Shown in pieces: positions 57,801-64,000 of a stretch of 64,000 nucleotides of DNA. The notes under the pieces are model-generated. The model was given only the letters and a program-made list of their open reading frames with translations. It ran no database searches and was not told the DNA's origin. Position 1 is the first letter of the stretch; each line of letters begins with the position of its first letter. A program made the position numbers and the translations under genes. The stretch comes from Polymyxa betae (Eukaryota > Endomyxa > Phytomyxea > Plasmodiophorida > Plasmodiophoridae): positions 700-64,699 of the forward strand of contig RBZT01000562.1 of NCBI GenBank assembly GCA_003693705.1. Direction: 5' to 3'.

Positions 57801-59165
57801 AGGAGCGATTTTCATATCTTGGTCGACAATTTGAAATGCCTCAATTAATTTCGCAAGAATCTGCTCGGCTTTGATTATTCCAGACTGAATAGCCTGCAGA
57901 ATGATGATCGCCTTAATGCCGGTTGTTGTGAAGTTTATTGTTGGAGTTGAGCCTTTCGATCTGTTTACATGAACTGCTAGGCGAGAAGCACGAATCTATC
58001 AAAGGGATTAAGATTTTTCGAAATCAAAGATAATTGTGTGAAAATACGATAAACGAACGAAGATTGTTTAGAGATAAAACAAAATACCTTGGCATTTGAA
58101 TTCAGTAGAAAATATGCAAATAATGAAAAGAATTATAGCTTCAGACCTGCATTTGACGGCTAAAATCTTTTGCCAACGTTAGTGCCTCGTTGGCGAATTT
58201 TGCAGCGCCAGAAATGTCACCAGCATCGTCCAGGCAAAGTGCTAATGTGAATGACAGTTCGAAAAGCCATTCCTTAGGAGTCTGATCGCGAACTGACTTC
58301 ACCAAAGCGTCTAGGATGGTTTGTAGCGAAGGCGCTGCATATTTCCATTTGCCTGGCCGTAGTAATCCACGAACAATGCTCCAATAAACAACAGAGCAGT
58401 TATAGATCAGAAATGAGCACCTAAACAAGAAGTAAACCAGGAGAATGCGCAACTATATTCTATAGCTCTGAAAAAGAAAGATAGAAATCCTATGAAGTGG
58501 AAAATAGAGCAACGCAAATGAGCTAACAAAGATCCAAATATAAACGATACTAACGTTTTCTGCTGTTGGGCGATACTGAGCGCTTTCAATACGAGTTTGA
58601 TTGCGTTATTGGTACTGTCTATAAAAACCTGATAATCTCATGAGACATGATTTACAGTTATGTTTAAATACTTGTCGTTTCAGGCCTCTGGTACGGCGAT
58701 TTGCGATTGACGCTTGAGTAAGAAATGCTCGACATAAGAACTGATCAGGGCGAGGGTCGTACACATGAAACATGTTCAGACATTCTTCAGCTTCGCTTAT
58801 CAAGTTCACCTATAACAAATTAGACTACAAAAGGAAGAACAGTACCGAAAGACTATTGCAAAACGCGAGCAAGCAATGTGAATATTGTTTTGGATTTTCG
58901 GTTTGCACGAGTGTAAATGGAAGTTAATGCACCCAGTTGGGGATACGCAACGAAATGTAATTCAAAACGGACAGCATGACGAAATAGCCAATTTTACTTG
59001 AACACAAGTCTCAGCAGCGATAATCAGCAAGGATGGCGAAGGTGGCGCTCCTTCATGAAATGTCTCGCGCCACTTGATGATCTGATCAACAACGACATTT
59101 CGTATTGCATTGATATCACGAGATTCGAGTCCTTCCTGTAGCTGGAGTCGAATTCTGGCCTCCAT
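54875..59165 (-). CDS. CFAP46: CFAP46-like axonemal central-apparatus protein (short form)
   Basis: Many exons. The N-terminus MEARIRLQLQEGLESRDIN ... LLIIAAETCVQ, then PDQFLCRAFLTQASIA, then FLIYNCSVVYWSIVRGLLRP and GKWKYAAPSLQTILDAL align in order with CFAP46/TTC40 (whose matching block is a VYNASVLYWQMVRPFLKPG-type motif). Downstream are TPR-like helices (ELSFTLALCLDDAGDISGAA, ELRTLFHYELALCELQSG, LTLARAYEAIRDFSIAKSI) to a C-terminus ending NPRYIVRRKIK. CFAP46 belongs to the C1d projection of the central pair and is needed for normal flagellar beating. The product here is roughly 1000 aa, against about 2700 in human, so the C-terminal half is missing or encoded elsewhere. Exon edges are approximate. 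Confidence 0.8.
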
Positions 59166-59348
59166 AGTGTACAATGGCTGTCATCAAGGTCCGATTGTCA
59201 CAGAATCCATAAGTAGGTATCCAGGCACAAAGAAAAATTGAATCTAAAATAGAGTCAGAACACCAGTGAACGTGATTGCAAATGTTATTCCAACTTATAT
59301 ATATTAGATTCGACAATGCCAAATTGGTTGCTTCCTATAAGAAAGCCA
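59166..59348. other. Short intergenic
   Basis: Between CFAP46 start and SDR stop; both genes on the minus strand. Nothing seen. Confidence 0.4.
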
Positions 59349-60425
59349 TTAAAAGTCTTCCCCATCAGAAGGACCTTTCATGAAATCCACAGCACCAGTT
59401 AACTTGTAAAGAATGTCTTGAAACCAGATCGGCGATATTGAAGCGACCATACACATGTACAAGACCATTCTCGGGACAAATACTGTTTCTTGCTGATAAA
59501 CTATTCCGTCAAATGTCGCTCTGGCGACGTGCTCAGCTGTTAATCGTGGCAGAAGCCATTTCATTTTCAAATCGGCCTTTGCGAATAGCTCGGTATCGAC
59601 AATGTATGGATGGATAATAGTTGTATGAATAAAAGTCGAGAATCCATCTCGAATCAATTCTTATGGCAATTAGCAATTGACAAAACGACGCAGATCCCAA
59701 ACCTAATCGTAAACTGTTATGCATTGCAAGAAGTGCTGCTTTCGTTCCACAATAATCGCTGGCGCTCGAGCCAGCTCCATATGCCACAACTGAAGAGAAA
59801 GTCACGATATGCCCTTCTCTGCTAGATTTCATTTCTGGCAAGAAGAATCGCATACAGCTGTACCTAAGCGACTTTTCAGGTTTCCGACAAACAGAAATTA
59901 AATGAAATTGTAGGAGTTTAATCAGTTTGGATGCTCACCATGTTAGCACATTGATGTCGAAGATTCTTCTTCGTTGCTTTAAACTTAGACATTCCACTGA
60001 TCCATGGTTTACAACGGCGGCAGTGTGGACCAGAATTGAGACATGATCTGGCAATGCTGATGATTTTATCGAATTTGATACCGATTCGAATTCAGCTTCA
60101 TCTGTCATATCCACTTGATATGTATACAATGTCGGCTTTAACTTCATTCGTTTTCCTATAAAAGCAGTGAATTAAATCTGCTCAATGAAATCCCTTGAAA
60201 CCGCCAAATAAATAGGTAGAAACAGTCTAAAACTTGCAGACTTAAGCTTGATAAATTTCTCGCATTCTTATCGATTACATGAACGACCAATCCGCCATCC
60301 AGTAGGAGCTGGACGAGATCTGAAGCGATCCCGCCGCCACCAGCCACGACAGCATGCTTTCCTACAAGCTGCTGCCCTGGTCTGTAGCCTAACAAACTCC
60401 AAACCGGCGCCAGTAGGTGCGACAT
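59349..60425 (-). CDS. Short-chain dehydrogenase/reductase (SDR16C/RDH10-like)
   Basis: Exons joined by short introns: MSHLLAPVWSLLGYRPGQQL (membrane-associated N-terminus), VGKHAVVAGGGGIASDLVQL (Rossmann Gly motif, variant of TGxxxGIG), YTYQVDMTDEAEF, VSILVHTAAVVNHG (NNAG region), IVTFSSVVAYGAGSSASDYC then GTK (catalytic Ser and YxxxK), a C-terminal segment with IIHPYIVDTELF and a hydrophobic stretch (VLYMCMVASISPIWF) before a polar tail. This order fits lipid-droplet or ER retinol/steroid-type SDRs such as RDH10 and HSD17B11. Catalytic Ser, Tyr and Lys are all present; substrate unknown. Confidence 0.82.
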
Positions 60426-60439
60426 AGAACAATGATTAA

Positions 60440-60640
60440 GCAGGCTCTCCTAAACGGGCAACCTGAATTGTTGTGTAACGCAACTTCAGCAGAGAACACT
60501 TGACGAAGGTCTTTCTCTTTGTTGGTACTTTGTTGAGAACCAACTCGGAAACGAACAGCGGGAAGTACGCGTCCTGAACACCCATTTTCATGATACAAAC
60601 GTTGAAATAATTCTGGATCTCTTCTCCCAATGAGATACGA
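60440..60640 (-). pseudogene. Frameshifted prolyl-tRNA synthetase fragment
   Basis: The minus strand reads GEEIQNYFNVCIMKMGVQDA, YFPLFVSELVLNK, matching the catalytic-domain motif of eukaryotic/archaeal ProRS, then, one frame over, NKEKDLRQVFSAEVALHNNSG, matching the next ProRS block (EKEKDH...F.PEVAWVT.SG). The frame break coincides with an 11-bp direct duplication (CTTTGTTGGTA twice near 60517-60535, plus strand). No flanking ProRS exons are seen. The fragment abuts the start of the SDR gene. Non-functional gene piece. Confidence 0.75.
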
Positions 60641-60782
60641 CCGGGCTAATATGGCGAGTAATAATCAGTACTTAAGGACGTAAGATGTGACAGCCAGAGA
60701 TATCGTATCGTCTGAGCAAAAGACGACCTGCGAATACATTAAGGTTGGAACTGCTAACTATTCCTCCTATACATTCGCAGTA

Positions 60783-60945
60783 AGTTTTTCATCCAAACCA
60801 TGATTACTGAACATCGAATTTTGACCGTCCACCTTGCTACCGTCGTTGATACAAGTTGCCGTTGTGCTCTGCAGAAATCTGCTAGATAATGCTAGGCAAA
60901 AAAAATAGTAAAACATCAGTGAGCAAACAATTGTTTGCAGTTAAT
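60783..60945 (+). repeat. Direct repeat, copy A
   Basis: Begins AAGTTTTTCATCCAAA and ends TTGTTTGCAGTTAATA. Matches copy B 218 bp downstream at both ends and in the middle (GTCCACCTTG), with many substitutions. Confidence 0.65.
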
Positions 60946-61000
60946 AACTTCATGCTCGACATTGTCTTTGGAATTCTGTTAACACCAAGAAATTTGCTTT

Positions 61001-61166
61001 AAGTTTTTTATCCAAATAATGATAATGAGCATAAATCTTGCTTGTCCACCTTGAGATTGTTTATACATAGTGCTACAGATGTATGCCCAAAGCTGCTGAA
61101 AATGCAACTTATGGTGATATAATCAATAAGGAAACTAGATGGACACGCGGTTGTTTGCAGTTAATT
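61001..61166 (+). repeat. Direct repeat, copy B
   Basis: Begins AAGTTTTTTATCCAAA and ends TTGTTTGCAGTTAATT; partner of copy A, same length within 3 bp. Confidence 0.65.
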
Positions 61167-61178
61167 AAGCAGCATCAT

Positions 61179-62001
61179 TCACTCTCCATGTCTTGCCTGG
61201 GCGTCATCATCTAAGCTCGCAGACAAGATGGAATATAGGATTTCCGCGAGCGTAACAAGCTCCTCGTTCTCTGAATCCGATTTTAACGCCTCTAGCCGAG
61301 CTTTCTCAGTTTCCATTTTCTTCTCGAGTAATGGAAATACTTTGTCATCACCTTCAAAGACGGCATTGTCGGCGTCCTGGATGGATTGGCGAAAAATCAA
61401 ATAGTCATGAAATAGCGAAAGATCAGAATCTTTGGTGAGGTCATCAGCAGCTTTTCTAAGTTGTTCTAATTCCGTTTTAAGCTCTGTCGTTTCTTGGGTG
61501 AGCATGTCCGTTTCTTTTTGAGGCTGTTTCACTTCAGGCTGCTTTGTATCTGACTGCATAAAAAACGCATCAGATAAGAAACTTGCAATTGCATACAGAG
61601 AATTGAACAGAAGAAACTATCATTAACAAGCACGAACATTTACTGAGGTAATTATCATACCACATTTTTTGTCTAACGTTTACTGAAACGAAAAACAAAT
61701 AGCTATGAAAGAGAAGCAAATATATATTCCATACCGGTTGGAATTCAACCTCTTTAGAGGTAGCTTCCTGATCAGCAGCCTTATTTTTAAGAGGCCCCTG
61801 CGCCGGGTTGTTCTTCCCATTGCCAGCAGAAGTAGCATCCTGATCAGCAGCCTTGTTTTTCAAAGGCGCCTGCGCCGGATTGTTCTTCCCATTGCCAGCT
61901 TGAAGTAAACGGCACGAAGCGAAAGTCAGAAGAGCGATCAAGCCGGCGCCAACCAACACGATCGTCACGAGCAGCAGTTTCGTCGTACGGCGCTTTGGCA
62001 T
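61179..62001 (-). CDS. Signal-anchor protein with tandem repeats and a coiled coil
   Basis: Two exons. Exon 1 from ATG at 62001: MPKRRTTK, then a long hydrophobic helix (LLLVTIVLVGAGLIALLTFA), then two near-identical repeats of 24 residues (AGNGKNNPAQAPLKNKAADQ and AGNGKNNPAQGPLKNKAADQ) and EVEFQP. A GTATGG donor and an ATGCAG acceptor join it to a charged coiled coil (ETTELKTELEQLRKAADDL ... KVFPLLEKKMETEKARLEAL) ending ASLDDDAQARHGE. The topology is type II membrane or secreted. Not recognised as a family. The perfect repeat suggests recent duplication at DNA level. Confidence 0.7.
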
Positions 62002-62635
62002 GGTTTAAATTTAGCACAGAAGAAGGATACACCGTGACGACCATCCACCAATGTTGAATTGAAATGAATACAAAGCGATTCGATTGCATACACCAGCGCT
62101 CCTTTTCTCAATTTAGGCTGAGAGTACATCGATTCCTGTAGGCAGCTTCCCCCATATTGTGCAATTTTGAAGCGTTTTCGAATGGTATCGTTAGGTATGC
62201 CTCCTTTTGAGCAATCCGAATATAAAACATTGCTCTGTTTCGTGATATGAGCGAATCACAGCTTTAGAAATGATAATAGTAATGCCAGCGGTTGCATTAG
62301 ATAGATCTCTGTTGTGACGTAGAACACCGATTTGCAGGCCCGAATCGCATCAGAATGAGAGTATTCTACCGGGGCGTTATCATGCCCCCCGTAACCGATC
62401 CAGGATAGTGGGCGAACAGTTCGATAGCGACGTGGCTCACCCACGTTTTGCATTTCGCCAGGCGATCCGCGACTGGTGAGCGGGTCGGGTCCCGGACTGG
62501 GAGGGGCGCAGAGGGGCTGCGCAGCTGAAGTTCTTGCGAGTCCGTCCGCGGCCCGCGGGGTCATCCCGGCGTCTGGCCGGCCGGCAAAGTTTGACACCGA
62601 TTGTCGTCGGCTTTGTCTCGCATATCGTTATACCC
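62002..62635. other. Intergenic, divergent promoter region
   Basis: About 630 bp between divergent genes. An open frame extends upstream of the zinc-finger ATG but has only a TTG start and no homology. Confidence 0.45.
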
Positions 62636-63211
62636 ATGGAGATCGTAACTCCAATCCCGACCCGTTTCATGGGCCAGCGCCCCTTAGCCATACAGGTGCC
62701 GGTCCCTATCCATCCGCTCTCTACCCCGAATCCGATGTTCGTATCGCCCTATTTTGTTCCCGTCCCGCAATCGAATTTCGTCACGACGTCGCCGCAATTC
62801 TCCATGCCGACCCATGCGAATATGTCGGCGTTCTTTCAAAGCCAATCACCGCCGCCTCCACAATCAAGACCGAGCTCTGCTTGTTCCTACGTCTCGGACA
62901 TCTCTGCGCCTCTTTCGCCAAGCAGCATTCAAGTCGAACCTCGTCATGTTCATCATTACAAGAACCTGACGTTTTGCGGATATCATGGGCAATCGTCGCC
63001 TCTGAATCGTATCAGGATGTGGAGGACACCGGACGGTTCTGTTCTCTACGATTGCATCTGCGGGAAACGCGTTCCGAATGGCTCGCTGCAGAAGGTGAAA
63101 CGCCACGCCTACCGACATGCTGTCTCGTCATATACGTGTCAAATATGCGGGAAAGTATTCGCTGCCCATTGGTCGTTGAACGCTCATTGCCGTATCCATA
63201 AAACGGATTAA
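62636..63211 (+). CDS. C2H2 zinc-finger protein
   Basis: From the ATG at 62636, 191 aa: a Pro/Ser/Val-rich N-terminus (IPTRFMGQRPLAIQVPVPI), a Ser/Pro stretch, and two fingers at the C-terminus: one atypical (YDCICGKRVPN ... VKRHAYRH, Cys-x-Cys spacing) and one canonical (YTCQICGKVFAAHWSLNAH then CRIH). Ends HKTD. Probably a DNA-binding regulator; no target can be inferred. The frame is open upstream to 62534 without an ATG, so a 5' exon is possible. An AATAAA signal lies at 63248, about 37 bp past the stop. Confidence 0.75.
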   Translation: MEIVTPIPTRFMGQRPLAIQVPVPIHPLSTPNPMFVSPYFVPVPQSNFVTTSPQFSMPTHANMSAFFQSQSPPPPQSRPSSACSYVSDISAPLSPSSIQVEPRHVHHYKNLTFCGYHGQSSPLNRIRMWRTPDGSVLYDCICGKRVPNGSLQKVKRHAYRHAVSSYTCQICGKVFAAHWSLNAHCRIHKTD

Positions 63212-63247
63212 GCCTCTCGTTCATCGGCTCCCGTATTTATTTATCGT

Positions 63248-63253
63248 AATAAA
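63248..63253 (+). promoter_or_regulatory. Polyadenylation signal
   Basis: AATAAA about 37 bp downstream of the zinc-finger gene's stop codon. Confidence 0.5.
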
Positions 63254-63652
63254 ATATTTGAACGTATTTATCAGCTTTGAAACTGCTCTTGGGCTAACGT
63301 GGTTAACTCTGGTAAAGCATCTGGCTTCAGCACGGCTCGAGATTTTATATAGCTATGGGTCTTCCTAAGAAATTCGAACAAACACAAACGAGATTTAAGT
63401 TGGATTAATCTTACTGCTCAAACAGATGATGATGTTTGTTTTTAATTCAATATTCTAGGATGTCGCCGATCAATCTAGACCTGCTACAATTTCACATTTT
63501 GGGCCTAGGCTGAGCTCTGGACCTATAATCTCTCACTGGCGCGGCCTCGCTTCAGTTTGGTGCTCCATTCAACATTTCATTCTGTAAGCAGACTGAGCGA
63601 ATGGGCATCTGTTGTTTTTCTGTCTCTTTCTTTCTCGATTGGTGGCATGACG
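63254..63652. other. Intergenic
   Basis: Nothing recognised. Confidence 0.4.
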
Positions 63653-64000
63653 TCATGTCAGAATTAACACTGCTCGCGATCCGTGCCCAAAAGCTTTACA
63701 GCTTCTAAGACAGCGACAAGCTTGAGACCGACTTCTAGGCCACACGACAAACCCTTCTGTGTTCTGGATGTCGACTTGATGGGCATTCGGGCGATTTTGC
63801 TTGATGGCGCCCTGATAAGTCAGAGCTGATTGACAGGCTTCGTGATTGGCGACAATTTCCGTCCTTGAACTCCTCGATGAGGGCATTGTTCTCGCGGTGC
63901 CGGCGACCTACAATGCGAGAATTAGAAGCTATTTGCAATACCACGCTTGAACTGCGACAAACGGTGTATAGCGCCTCTCCAGAGGTTGTATGCAGATGAT
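63653..64000 (-). CDS. Possible partial gene at the window edge
   Basis: Minus-strand open frames contain TEIVANHEACQSALTYQGAI and NRPNAHQVDIQNTEGFVVW after an ATTGTAG acceptor-like site near 63906, with another open piece (AYNLWRGAIHRLSQFKRG) towards the edge. Protein-like texture but no recognised family; the gene would continue past 64000. Confidence 0.3.

Larger units (their letters stand above)
60641..61178. other. Intergenic with a diverged direct repeat
   Basis: No gene; see the repeat pair. Confidence 0.4.

Overview
This window is nuclear DNA of a unicellular eukaryote. Nearly every gene has several short spliceosomal introns (mostly 40-220 bp, GT...AG). The products are eukaryotic: Aurora kinase, PP1, NAT10, NOP2, USP48, AFG2-type AAA ATPase, ERGIC-53-like lectin. 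A tRNA-Ser gene has a Pol III T-tract. CFAP46 and tubulin-ligase-like (TTLL) genes imply a stage with a motile flagellum. Short TTTAGGG/TTTTAGGG motifs sit inside several introns. I infer a protist with walled or amoeboid and flagellate stages; Rhizaria (for example a plasmodiophorid) would fit, but nothing here proves the lineage.

Layout. 1-8.4 kb: the edge of a minus-strand gene, then three tandem plus-strand genes for type I membrane proteins (signal peptide, jelly-roll-like domain, SUEL/galactose-rhamnose-binding lectin domain, Ser/Thr/Pro stalk, a conserved membrane-proximal domain, one TM helix, a cytoplasmic tail). The first copy carries two in-frame stops; a fourth, intronless copy lies at 23.4-25.3 kb on the minus strand. 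8.6-12.9 kb: an AGC kinase with a possible N-myristoylation site, a tRNA-Ser(GCT) with a remnant of its 3' end beside it, and an Aurora kinase. 13.5-17 kb: a decayed RING-like locus, an intact signal-peptide RING protein, and a fusion of a VHL-beta-like domain to a prolyl 4-hydroxylase. 17.6-20.7 kb: complete NAT10. 20.8-22.5 kb: a PUB domain fused to a PP2C phosphatase. 26.3-29.9 kb: USP48-like protease. 30-36 kb: an unresolved small gene, a TTLL ligase, a tail-anchored protein, an L-type lectin. 37.4-39.8 kb: AFG2-family ATPase. 40-47 kb: small unresolved genes, a multispanning membrane protein, RbfA, a MYND protein. 47-50 kb: NOP2. 51-54 kb: BTB protein and PP1. 54.9-60.4 kb: CFAP46 and an SDR oxidoreductase with a frameshifted prolyl-tRNA-synthetase fragment at its 5' side. 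61-64 kb: a coiled-coil signal-anchor protein, a C2H2 zinc-finger protein, and a partial gene at the edge.

The genes form no operon, but themes recur. Surface and secretory-pathway lectins are one (four SUEL receptors plus the L-type lectin). Ribosome biogenesis and RNA modification is another (NAT10, NOP2, RbfA; AFG2 acts in 60S maturation). The PUB-PP2C protein, AFG2 and USP48 touch Cdc48/ubiquitin biology. The most unusual items are the VHL-P4H fusion, the PUB-PP2C fusion, the lectin receptor family with its nonsense-bearing copy, and the telomere-like and duplicated sequences inside introns. Exon joins were worked out by hand from frame, splice dinucleotides and family alignment; no database search was run.
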